Assembly (NCBI GenBank): GCA_046727175.1
Contig: JBKPCD010000093.1
Span: 1 to 15,819, forward strand
Origin: JBKPCD01 sp046727175
GTDB lineage: Bacteria > Acidobacteriota > Vicinamibacteria > Vicinamibacterales > 2-12-FULL-66-21
Reading direction: 5' to 3'
Length of the DNA stretch: 15,819 bases
The translations under genes and the position numbers were made by a program. The notes under the pieces were generated by a model that saw only the letters and a program-made list of their open reading frames with translations, was not told where the DNA came from and made no database searches. The first letter of the stretch is position 1, and each line of letters begins with the position of its first letter. Below are positions 1 through 6,726 of this stretch, piece after piece.

Positions 1-337
1 GCCGGGCCCGCCGATCGACTTCGATGCTCGCCGAATCGACCACATAATTGGTGGCGCCCCGCCCCGTCAGATACCGGTGCAGCCAGAACCCCTCCCGACC
101 GGCTTCGTAGCAACTGATCACCCGCGCATCCGCCGCCAGCCCAAACATCTTCTTGGCGTCCGCGATGGCCTCGGCCACCGACTCGAGCGCGCCGGCGGCG
201 ATCCGGCGCGTGCGCACTCGGTGCCCCATACCCGTCGTAAAGCCGACCTTCCACCAGCGTTCACTCAACTCGAACGCCACCATCAAATAGCCCGTCGCTG
301 CGCTAGACTCGTCCCCGCGGGTCATGGTCTGCATCAT
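1..337 (-). CDS. IS110-family transposase, N-terminal part, cut by window edge
   Basis: This is the first ~112 residues of a DEDD-type IS110-family transposase, which recombines the circular IS with target DNA using a RuvC-like domain. The reading frame is open from the left edge to a double ATG at 337/334. An AGGAGG sits just upstream (about 341-350), so the start at 337 is well supported. Family-typical stretches are AFELSERWWKVGF near the N-terminus, CYEAGREGFWLHRYL in the middle, and VVDSASIEVDRRAR at the edge, where the canonical family continues into the (R)AKTDR block. In classical members the first catalytic Asp lies in an IDVSK-like strand; here the equivalent strand reads AFELS, with Glu at that place, as in one IS110 subgroup. 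The C-terminal Tnp domain with its serine lies outside the window, so it cannot be told whether the element is intact. Confidence 0.88.
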   Translation of the reverse strand, partial: MMQTMTRGDESSAATGYLMVAFELSERWWKVGFTTGMGHRVRTRRIAAGALESVAEAIADAKKMFGLAADARVISCYEAGREGFWLHRYLTGRGATNYVVDSASIEVDRRAR

Positions 338-485
338 CACGCCTCCTCGCTGAGTGATGTCTGCGGGAAGCGTAGCAACCATGGCCCGCTCTGACGCGAC
401 CTACATAGTGTCTGAACGGACACCGGAGAACGGATGACAGGCTGTCGACCAGCTCGAAAATCGCAGACCGTCTGCCTCGCCTCAG
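338..485 (-). other. Non-coding flank upstream of the IS110 transposase, possible bridge-RNA end
   Basis: This ~150-nt gap lies between the transposase start and the next gene. It contains two clean inverted repeats: GTGTC/GACAC around a 6-nt loop at 408-423, and GCAGAC/GTCTGC around one base at 463-475. IS110-group elements are known to encode a structured bridge RNA in the non-coding end upstream of the transposase. The position and the hairpins fit that, but I could not locate the IS boundary, the core dinucleotide or the guide loops. The assignment is therefore only inferred, and the IS edge could fall anywhere from about 424 to 490. Confidence 0.3.
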
Positions 486-497
486 GGACGGTGAAAG

Positions 498-1055
498 ATG
501 CTGACACTCTCAACCGTACCGATTCTCGCTTTGTACGTTGGCCTTCTGCAGCAGCCCACTGCTCCATGGTCGGGGTTCCCAACGTATCGGGTCGAGTGGG
601 AGAACGATGCTGTACTCGTCGCTCGCGTGATCCTACCGCCCGGGCAGCGCGCAACGGCCGAGTCCTCGTCGGGTGCGGTGATTGTCTTTCCGACCGCGGA
701 CCTCAATGGCCGCATGCCGACGGCGGAAGCCGCATGGCAGGAGCCTGGCCCGATCGAGTTGGAGAACGACGGTCCCGCGCGGTTCGAGGCCGTCATCATT
801 GAGTTCAAACAGCCGGCCCTCGAGGACGCGGCAAGGCCGGTATTGCGAGTATACTCGCCCCGAGGCGTAATCCTTCCAACGAGAGCGTTCGGCTCACGTC
901 TGGGACACTACGGGCACGCGCCCGTGTCCGAGGAGTTGGGTGTCTCATTCGATCCGGAAAGAGAGACTCTCGAGACGGCGGAGATCTTCAACGACCTACA
1001 TGTCGAGCAGGCCCGGCATCCCTTGCAGCCACTCTTCGAAGGGAGATGGCGTTAG
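498..1055 (+). CDS. Hypothetical cupin-like protein, possibly exported
   Basis: A 185-residue protein with no confident family. It starts at the first ATG, preceded by GGTGAAAG. The first ~19 residues (MLTLSTVPILALYVGLLQQ) are hydrophobic and could be a weak signal peptide. Residues ~30-105 look like a small beta-barrel of the cupin kind: a YRVEWEND strand, then LPPGQRA, a VIVFPTADLNGRMPT turn, and ELENDGPARFEAVIIEFK. The metal-binding histidines of true cupins are not evident in this half. The rest (110-185) is unrecognised and ends in FEGRWR. It may be a single-domain remnant of a two-domain cupin protein. Its stop codon overlaps the stop of the convergent comA-like gene (TTAG at 1052-1055). 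The coding call is supported by even high-GC codon use and family-like strand pattern, but function is unknown. Confidence 0.6.
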   Translation: MLTLSTVPILALYVGLLQQPTAPWSGFPTYRVEWENDAVLVARVILPPGQRATAESSSGAVIVFPTADLNGRMPTAEAAWQEPGPIELENDGPARFEAVIIEFKQPALEDAARPVLRVYSPRGVILPTRAFGSRLGHYGHAPVSEELGVSFDPERETLETAEIFNDLHVEQARHPLQPLFEGRWR

Positions 1056-1888
1056 CTGCCGTTGGCCGATGGCGGCTGGTACGTCACGACGCGGCCCCAG
1101 ACGTCCGCGGTACCCCACAGACCCGAGCGCAGCGCCTCGAGTTGGACGATCTGACTGTGGTCGACGAACAGATTCACCTCCGGCCCATGGTTCTTGACGT
1201 ACCAGGTAAACACGGCCGGATCTGCCGCTTCGAACATCAGGCGTTCCGAACCAAGTGAGGCAACCAGCTGCGCAATCATCTCGGTGCGCGGTGTCTTGAC
1301 GCTCTCGGTCAAGCCTTCCGATTCGACCATCACGAGTGGAATCCCGATCTCGAAGTAGCGTTCGGCCAGCCGAACGGCTTGATCGAGCGCGCGTGGTGTT
1401 TCCGCCTCGAGCTGCTCAACCAAGGATCCGCCGCCTGCACCGAACTGAATACCGATCTCAGGTTTCACTCGAAAGCCGAGGTCGAGTGCACGACGCGCCA
1501 GGCCGAGAAGAGCCTCCGACGAAACGGTCACAAAGCCTGCCGAGACTTCGATGGTGTCAAAGCCAAGCGTTCGACAGATATTCAAGCACTGGTCAACCGT
1601 GTCTCCCCCCAACGGAAGCGCTCGCTCGAGAAATCCTCCGGTGGATACCAGCACCTCGTGTGCGTGACAGAGCTCGATCAGCTCGCGCACGCGGGTATCC
1701 GGCATCAGGCAAAAGGACCCGCCGGCAAATTTCAGGCTGTCGACGTACGCACCCATTGTCTCCAGCACGTCCGACAGAGCACGCGTACCAAGGACCGAGT
1801 AATACGGGCCTCGAATCTCGGTGAGGCCGCTAGATCTGGGCTTGGGCTGTCGGCGATTCAATTGCAGCACCGACCTCAGGCTATCCAT
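1052..1888 (-). CDS. comA: Phosphosulfolactate synthase-like protein (ComA family)
   Basis: A 278-residue TIM-barrel protein of the ComA family. The archaeal members add sulfite to phosphoenolpyruvate to give (2R)-phospho-3-sulfolactate, the first step of coenzyme M synthesis; plant Hsa32 is a homologue without that role. Matching segments are RGPYYSVLG (26-34), SLKFAGGSF (51-59), the VSTGGFLERA strand (81-90), FDTIEVSAGF (110-119), RVKPEIGIQFGAG, and a MVESEGLTE segment in the last third. Length agrees with the family. The ATG at 1888 is preceded by GAGGAAG at a good distance. No other coenzyme M or sulfonate gene is in the window, so the true substrate in this organism is unknown; a Hsa32-like or sulfolactate-related role are both open. 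The start overlaps the frame of the broken capA upstream by 13 bases, suggesting a joint transcript. Confidence 0.85.
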   Translation of the reverse strand: MDSLRSVLQLNRRQPKPRSSGLTEIRGPYYSVLGTRALSDVLETMGAYVDSLKFAGGSFCLMPDTRVRELIELCHAHEVLVSTGGFLERALPLGGDTVDQCLNICRTLGFDTIEVSAGFVTVSSEALLGLARRALDLGFRVKPEIGIQFGAGGGSLVEQLEAETPRALDQAVRLAERYFEIGIPLVMVESEGLTESVKTPRTEMIAQLVASLGSERLMFEAADPAVFTWYVKNHGPEVNLFVDHSQIVQLEALRSGLWGTADVWGRVVTYQPPSANGS

Positions 1889-2310
1889 AGCTCACTTCCT
1901 CGTGCATTGATTCTCCGGGCCTTCTCGAGCACGTGATTGTTGGCGAGTGCGCACACGTCGACGCGTGCTACGGTCAGGCAACCGATGTTCGCTGGATGCA
2001 TCCGATAATGAATGCCTTTGCCCGGCCAAAAGTCGCCACAATGGGTCACGCTCGTTTCGAGATTGATGATACGGGCATCGGGCAGCACGCGATTGAATTG
2101 CCGCAGGGCATCTCCCCAGATGTAGGATGGCTCCACGGACCGCGGGATGTGGCCGTTCGCTCGTTCGGCGAGCTCTACGTACTTCCGCGCGTCACGTACG
2201 TCCGGCTCCTGGATGCCCGGCGCATTCGGGTGCGGCAAAATCTGGTCAATCCCTCAGCCAGTCATCACGTCGCCGCAGACGAACAACGTGACAGGTGTTC
2301 CAGACGGCAT
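1876..2310 (-). pseudogene. capA: CapA-family metallophosphatase, broken N-terminal fragment
   Basis: Remnant of a CapA/PgsA-type protein (poly-gamma-glutamate capsule or related metallophosphatase fold). The frame begins at ATG 2310 with MPSGTPVTLFVCGDVMTG, which contains the family metal-site strand CGDVM. A TGA at 2254-2256 (codon 19) then interrupts it where family members have Arg (CGA), so one C-to-T change explains the stop. The same frame resumes as GIDQILPHPNAPGI and runs through IINLETSVT, GINYRMHP-like GIHYRMHPANI, and ALANNHVL. The last is the second metal-site motif. Homology stops right after ANNHVL, and the frame ends at 1876 after ~16 unrelated residues. Intact relatives are about 370-400 residues, so roughly two thirds of the gene is missing. 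No SD is obvious before 2310. Both the nonsense codon and the 3' loss make this a pseudogene. Confidence 0.85.
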
Positions 2311-2388
2311 TTGGCTTCACCGGCGTGCTTGCGATGGTGCACGGTCGCGTTCCCGCTCCCGTTGCCGAGTTCCGCGAGGTCGAGATGG

Positions 2389-3340
2389 CTACTTCTCGCG
2401 CCTCGGCCAAACGTTCGGCGTGCTTCGCCGGCGCCCGCCGGCCTTGCGTGTCTGATGCGCGAAGGCGTCCGATTTCTCGCGCACCACCTGTCGTGCGGGC
2501 TTGTCGGATCGCAAGCCAACATAGCGCGGATGTCGCAGCTTGCCGTCTCGGGTCCATTCGGTAAACGCGATTTCGGCTACGAGTGATGGCTTGACCCACG
2601 TGGCCTGCCGTTCCCGAATCGCATGGCTGTCGGTAAACGGCGGCCGCTCCTGCTTCAAGCGAGTCAGCCGTCTACCCAGGGCGCGTAGGGTCTGCTCGGT
2701 ATAACCAGTTCCGACCTTGTCGGTATAACCAGTTCCGACCTTGCCGGCGTACCGGAAGTCGCCGTTCTCGTAGTACCCGACCAGCAGTGCGCCGAATCCG
2801 GTTCGCCTCCCTTGAGGTGCCGTGAACCCGCCAATCACCAGCTCCTGCTGGTTCGCGCATTTGAATTTGAGCCAGTCGTTCCACCGGCGATGCTGGTACG
2901 CGCTGTCGGCGCGTTTGGCGATCAGCCCTTCCCAGCCGAGACGGCACGCTCGATGGTAGTACCGCTCGCCCTGGGCGTTCCAGTGTCTCGAAAAGCGGAG
3001 AGGGTCGGTAAACGCGAACGCCCGTTCGAGCAGCGCTTTGCGATCTCTCAGGGGCAGGGCCGTCGTATCGTATCCGTTCGGGTGCAGGAGATCGAACACG
3101 TAATAGTAGATGGCGACGCGACTGCTCCGCGTAGCCTCGAGCGTCGTGGCGCCCATGCGTTGTTGCAGCAGCGAGAAGGTGGATCTCCGGCCTTTGAAGG
3201 CGACGATCTCGCCGTCAACAACAAAATCATTCGACGCTTGATGCGCGAGCGGTTCGATCAACTCCGGATACGTCCCGTTCTTGTCGACCCGATTGCGGGA
3301 AAGCAGCGTGACGTGCGTGCCCTTTCTGAACGCGAGGCAG
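2389..3340 (-). CDS. ATP-dependent DNA ligase (LigD-ligase-domain type), 3' exon
   Basis: Second exon of a stand-alone ATP-dependent DNA ligase related to the ligase domain of LigD. It seals nicked DNA through an enzyme-AMP intermediate, probably in repair. Joined with the 5' exon (5224-5378) across the group II intron, the two give 1107 nt, that is 368 residues. The junction reads ATT-CG|C-TGC, restoring I-R-C-L-A-F. In the joined protein, motif III is FVVDGEIVAF (Glu96), motif IIIa YYYVFDLLH (~131-137), motif IV EGLIAKR (189-195) and motif V WLKFKC (208-213). An OB-fold domain follows, with the usual WVKPSLVAEIAFTEWTRDG. Oddities are an in-frame 8-residue tandem duplication (KVGTGYTD/KVGTGYTE, ~252-267) and a basic tail. 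No Ku or polymerase domain is present in the window. The neighbour upstream is an MBL-fold protein, the neighbour downstream is broken capA, 78 bp away. Confidence 0.88.
2696..2743 (-). repeat. 24-bp perfect tandem duplication inside the ligase gene
   Basis: Two adjacent identical 24-nt copies (2696-2719 and 2720-2743) starting TCGGTATAACCAG on the plus strand. On the coding strand they specify KVGTGYTD and KVGTGYTE. Relatives normally have a single YAGKVGTGYTE segment, so this is a recent in-frame slippage or duplication that adds eight residues near the start of the OB-fold domain. Confidence 0.92.
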
Positions 3341-3380
3341 GTCGAGTAGCGGAGGGGAATCGCACCCCTCCGCCCTCACA
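3341..3380 (-). ncRNA. Group II intron domain VI with branch-point adenosine
   Basis: A hairpin of GCGGAGGGG with CCCCTCCGC on the minus strand, followed by TACTCGAC to the intron end. The A at 3347 is seven nucleotides from the 3' splice site, the usual place for the lariat branch point. The next base, C at 3340, is the first base of the 3' exon. Confidence 0.85.
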
Positions 3381-3414
3381 GAACCGGACGTGAGACTCTC
3401 GCCTTATCCGGCTC
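3381..3414 (-). ncRNA. Group II intron domain V (catalytic core hairpin)
   Basis: On the minus strand this 34-nt segment begins GAGCCGGA and ends TCCGGTTC, forming the lower helix. The AGC catalytic triad lies in its first bases, and a GNRA-type GAGA loop closes the upper helix. Length and layout are those of canonical domain V. It starts eight bases after the maturase stop codon. Confidence 0.93.
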
Positions 3415-3421
3415 TTCCCTT

Positions 3422-4669
3422 TCAGCCGCGCGGTTTCATACCAAGCTGCCACAGGGCAAAGAGCTTGGGGTCCCGGTCAGCGATGCGTCGCAGCCATTGC
3501 CGTGACGCACGCTTCCGGTACCGAAACCGCTTGTATTTCCGTCGCGCCCACGCAGCGAGGGCCTCGTTGAGATGCTGGAGCGTGAGTACGCACTCCGTCC
3601 GGTAGAACCGGCCGTAGTACTGCATCCACCCTCGCACCACCGGGTCCACGAGCTGCGGCAAGTCCTCCAAGGCATAGTGGTTCTTGGTGGACGCCAACCG
3701 CCACTCGCGGATGGTGCGGCGCACGTGCTTGGCGGCCTTGGTGCTCATCGCCGGAAGGAACGACGAGAAGTCCTGCCCCTGACGATTCCGCGCACGTCGA
3801 GGTCTGAAGGTATATCCCAGAAAGTCGAACGAGACGTGTTCGTACTCCCTGGGCCGGTTGCTGTCCTTGCAGTAGACAATTCGCGTCTTCGTCGGATGAA
3901 GCGCGAGACCGCACTGCTCGAACCGCTCACGAATCGCACCGAGCACGGCCTGGGCTTGTGCCTCAGTCCTACAGTGGACGATGGCGTCGTCCGCGTAGCG
4001 TTCGAACCGGACACCCGGATTCGTCCGGCGCATCCACAGGTCGAACACGTAATGCAGGAAGAGGTTGGCCAGCACCGGACTGATGACACCACCCTGCGGT
4101 GTGCCTTTCGTCCGTGCCTCCCGTGTCCCGTCTGGCCGTTGCAGCGGGGCGCGCAGCCACCGAGCGACGTACAGCCGGACCCACGGCAGGTCCGTGTGAC
4201 GGGCGACCGCCCGCTCAACCAAGTCATGCGGAATGGAATCAAAGAAGCCTTTGACGTCCAAGTCGATGACCCAGTCGGCGGTCCAGCATCGCTGCCGGGC
4301 CGTTGCCACGGCGTCGAGCGCGGACTTCCCGGGCCGATAGCCGTACGAGTCGGGGTGGAAGTGCGGCTCCACCTTCGGCTCGAGGACCATCGCGACCGCG
4401 GTCTGGGCCACGCGATCGGCCACCGTCGGAATGCCCAGCGGGCGAATGCCGCCGTCATCCTTCGGAATCTCGACGAGCCGCACGGGCGGTGGAAAGTACG
4501 AGCCCGACGACATCCGATTCCAGACCTTATAGAGATTGCCCTTCAGGTCCTGTTCGAACATCGCCAGCGACTCGCCATCCACGCCCGCGGCCCCTTGGTT
4601 CGCCTTCACACGTTGGTACGCCTCCCATACGAGTTGCTTCGGAATAACGTACGGCTTGGTGTCAGACAT
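3422..4669 (-). CDS. ltrA: Group II intron reverse transcriptase/maturase
   Basis: A 415-residue intron-encoded protein that assists splicing as maturase and copies the intron RNA during retrohoming. The ATG at 4669 is preceded by GGGGAGGAACTG, which is why I prefer it over the longer frame from 4696. RT landmarks, numbered from 4669: QGAAGVDG (~25-32), GIRPLGIPT (~74-82), the first catalytic Asp in IDLDVKGFFD (~135-144), GTPQGGVISPVLANL (~189-203), and YADD (225-228), with the two Asp that bind catalytic metal. A SFDFLGYTF segment begins the thumb, and the maturase domain X follows with VRGWMQYYGRFY. The protein ends at KPRG, with no DNA-binding/HNH endonuclease extension. The ORF lies in domain IV and stops eight bases upstream of domain V. 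All motifs are intact, so it is probably functional. Confidence 0.95.
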   Translation of the reverse strand: MSDTKPYVIPKQLVWEAYQRVKANQGAAGVDGESLAMFEQDLKGNLYKVWNRMSSGSYFPPPVRLVEIPKDDGGIRPLGIPTVADRVAQTAVAMVLEPKVEPHFHPDSYGYRPGKSALDAVATARQRCWTADWVIDLDVKGFFDSIPHDLVERAVARHTDLPWVRLYVARWLRAPLQRPDGTREARTKGTPQGGVISPVLANLFLHYVFDLWMRRTNPGVRFERYADDAIVHCRTEAQAQAVLGAIRERFEQCGLALHPTKTRIVYCKDSNRPREYEHVSFDFLGYTFRPRRARNRQGQDFSSFLPAMSTKAAKHVRRTIREWRLASTKNHYALEDLPQLVDPVVRGWMQYYGRFYRTECVLTLQHLNEALAAWARRKYKRFRYRKRASRQWLRRIADRDPKLFALWQLGMKPRG

Positions 4670-4951
4670 CAGTTCCTCCCCTTGCGGGTTGACCAATTCC
4701 TACCACCAGAAAGGGCGGGCCCCTTCGCTCCACCTGCGTTACCAGGCTTCGTGGCTACTACGAGCCCGTCCGTCCCTTCGCCTCGCATCGGTACTCTGGT
4801 TCTCGTGGGGTCAACCACTTGAACGTCTCCCTTCACATCGAGGCGGAGGTTCCCACGTTCTGCACACGCGCCTGCGCTGAGCTCACGCCGTCTCCATGCC
4901 GGCCACCGCTCGGACAGTAAGCAGGTCGTCCTCCGAGCTTGTCCCAGACCA

Positions 4952-4957
4952 GATTCG
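4952..4957 (-). other. Putative EBS1 of the ligase intron
   Basis: On the minus strand this reads CGAATC, the exact complement of the last six bases of the 5' exon (GATTCG, IBS1, complement of 5224-5229). It lies in domain I about 270 nt from the intron start, where EBS1 is expected. A match of six by chance is possible, but the location and exact register at the splice site support it. Confidence 0.7.
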
Positions 4958-5223
4958 CGAGCCTGGTTTCGATGGCGTCCAACTGATTGTCGACACGTCA
5001 GCAACGGTTCACTCACGTTCGTCTTCCCAGCGCGTACCTGACGAGTTCATCTCGTTTTTTCCAAGACGCTCACGACATCGGCCATTGAGCCGACGCCGCT
5101 CTTGGTGGTTTGGACCCTGACCCTGCAGTCCGAGTCCGAGGGGTCGTCCCTCATCGCATGTGCAGCAAGGCTGCATCGATTCAACCGTGCATACGGTTTC
5201 CTCTCAGCGCCGTCGTGGCGCAC

Positions 5224-5378
5224 CGAATCCCATCCAGCTTGCGTTCGAAGATCCAATCGGGATCGGAGAAGCGCTCGCTGGTGAGGATCGCGAGCATCGG
5301 ACTCGCCCACGCGGGTTGCTGGCGTTTGCGCAGCCGGCGACGCGCCTCTGTAGAGAGGATGCTGAATGGATCCATCAT
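5224..5378 (-). CDS. ATP-dependent DNA ligase, 5' exon with the AMP-accepting lysine
   Basis: First exon of the interrupted ligase: 51 full codons plus two bases. It contains PAWASPMLA and then DWIFERKLDGIR, which is motif I (KxDGxR). Lys47 is the residue expected to take AMP. The exon ends GGGATTCG directly before the intron GTGCG. The frame has two possible ATG starts, 5378 and 5375, neither with a clear SD, so the exact N-terminus is uncertain. Without splicing, translation would run a few dozen codons into the intron and give a product that lacks motifs III-VI, hence no activity. The exon would be easy to miss because it is only ~155 nt and 1.9 kb away from the rest. Confidence 0.82.
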
Positions 5379-5526
5379 GCGGTGCGACGATACTCCGCTG
5401 GCGCCATACGGATTGCCCTCGACGTTGTGTCAGCGTACTCGTGCCATCGGTCGGCGGACGTGCGGAACCTCGTAGACGCGTTGCAAGTTAGGTTCCCGTA
5501 CGCGCGCCTAAGCTCGACCTGCTCCA

Positions 5527-6261
5527 TCAAACGATTCGGCGCACAACAATGCGAAAGCCATCGTGCGCGATGCGTGCGTCGACGCCGGTTGTTCGTCCCT
5601 GCTCGCGAACTTGAACTCTTGCGATTGCTTCCCTTACCACGATGCCGCGCCCGCAATGCGTGAAGATAGCCCGATGGACGCCCGCTCGGGCGCACCACTC
5701 GAGCTGTGTCGTGATGGATGCGTGGCCGACGGCGACGCCCGCTTGTCGTTCGATGCGTGTGATCGGCCGGCTGATAGCCGCGCCGTCACCGATGTAGAGC
5801 GCAATTCCTGAAAGTGCGCGGACCACATGTCGAATGCGCAACACGTCCGGCGCGTAAAATACCGTTACGCCTCCGGCAGTGATCCGATAACCGACCGCGG
5901 GCGCGATCACGGAGTGATCGAGCGCGAATGCCTCCAAGAGGATTCCGTCGATGTTGGTCGGAGCCCGTAGCGCGAGTCGATGCCGGTCGTGAATGGGCCA
6001 ATGCCACACCCTGCGCCACACCGCGGGCGGTGCGTAGACTGGACATGGGGCGCCTCTCCTCAGCCCGTCGACATGATCCGGATGGGCATGGGTAATCGCG
6101 ATCGCGGTCGGGTGTACACGCTGGACGGCATGCAGCCAGTCGGCGCCACAATCGATCATGATGCGCGCGCGTCGATAGGAGACGAGGGTGGATGTATGCC
6201 TTCGATGTCGGTGACTGCGAACGTCTATGTTTCCGCGCGTTCCGAGAAACGTGAACGTCAT
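5527..6261 (-). CDS. MBL-fold metallo-hydrolase
   Basis: A 244-residue metallo-beta-lactamase-fold protein, counted from ATG 6261 (MTFTFLGTRGNIDVRS), which fits the normal family N-terminus. The frame is open 40 codons further upstream, but that part looks non-coding. Motifs: THAHPDH (57-63) gives three metal histidines and Asp62; DHS (115-117), the APDV segment (Asp139) and GHA (His180) supply further candidate ligands; and THCG (His202) is the late histidine. The fold is shared by hydrolases of lactams, phosphodiesters and thioesters, and the substrate here is unknown. The gene lies ~150 bp upstream of the DNA ligase on the same strand. MBL-fold nucleases do occur with ATP-dependent ligases in bacteria, so a DNA-processing role is plausible but unproved. 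No strong SD is visible before 6261. Confidence 0.85.
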   Translation of the reverse strand: MTFTFLGTRGNIDVRSHRHRRHTSTLVSYRRARIMIDCGADWLHAVQRVHPTAIAITHAHPDHVDGLRRGAPCPVYAPPAVWRRVWHWPIHDRHRLALRAPTNIDGILLEAFALDHSVIAPAVGYRITAGGVTVFYAPDVLRIRHVVRALSGIALYIGDGAAISRPITRIERQAGVAVGHASITTQLEWCARAGVHRAIFTHCGRGIVVREAIARVQVREQGRTTGVDARIAHDGFRIVVRRIV

Positions 6262-6726
6262 CGAGCTCAATGATGCTTCGGTCCGTTCAGCTTGTGGCAG
6301 GCGTTGTTTCTGATCGTGCTGCTGGAGCGGCTTCGGACTCTCGGAAATCCTGGACGTCAACGGCCAGACGTGATCATTCAACAGCGGTTGGACGGTGTCG
6401 ACGAAAGTGAGGGTGCGAAGCAGAAGAAAGACCCAGAGCCGCCGCTGTCGCTGTGAGTATCACGTAGTGCAGCGCGCCGTCCTCATGCCACGGAATTCTT
6501 GGCAATTTCAGCCACGTCGCCGACGTCACACACGGCCGAGCCCGCGACGCTGGGGACGTCGCCCGCGGATTATGCACCGGCTGGAGATCGAAAATGAGCG
6601 GCGGACGGGTCGGCTTGACCAACCGGCCGTCGCACTTCACCGAATCTCACGAAACGATTACTTACCCGCGGCGTCGCAGGTCGTTGAACCTGCAACGCGG
6701 GAGACCACTGCGGCAAGTAGCTCGAC
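6262..6726 (-). other. Unassigned gap between MBL-fold and CBS genes
   Basis: These 465 bases contain no gene I can support. An 88-codon minus-strand frame (6374-6640) begins MKCDGRLVKPTRPP and has a weakly hydrophobic end (YVILTATAAALGL). It has no SD and no recognisable family, so it may be a remnant of a lost gene. No RNA gene or array was seen. Confidence 0.4.

Larger units (their letters stand above)
3341..5223 (-). mobile_element. Group II intron (1883 nt) inserted in the DNA ligase gene
   Basis: A full-length bacterial group II intron, a self-splicing ribozyme and retroelement, on the same strand as its host gene. The 5' end is GTGCGCC (5223 down), matching the GUGYG consensus. The 3' end is CTACTCGAC at 3341, ending in AY. 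Domains I-IV occupy about 4670-5223 plus the ORF, domain V is at 3381-3414 and domain VI at 3341-3380. The intron ORF encodes a reverse transcriptase/maturase. The last six exon bases, GATTCG (complement of 5224-5229), pair with CGAATC in domain I (complement of 4952-4957). Removing exactly this segment restores the ligase frame, which independently confirms the boundaries. The maturase has no HNH endonuclease domain, so mobility would rely on nascent-strand priming at replication forks. No direct repeats are expected, and none are seen. The structural class was not determined. Confidence 0.92.

Noticed and set aside
1379..1936. A 185-codon plus-strand open frame
   Set aside because: Antisense to the comA-like gene; composition and lack of motifs mark it as a shadow.
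2246..2599. Overlapping minus- and plus-strand frames of ~85-117 codons
   Set aside because: They overlap the ligase end and the capA start in other frames and show no family pattern.
3572..4822. A 416-codon plus-strand open frame
   Set aside because: It lies antisense to the RT/maturase, has no domain or SD, and reflects the high-GC codon pattern of the real gene.
5375..5698. A 107-codon minus-strand frame between ligase and MBL gene
   Set aside because: It mostly overlaps the end of the MBL gene in another frame and lacks any domain or SD.
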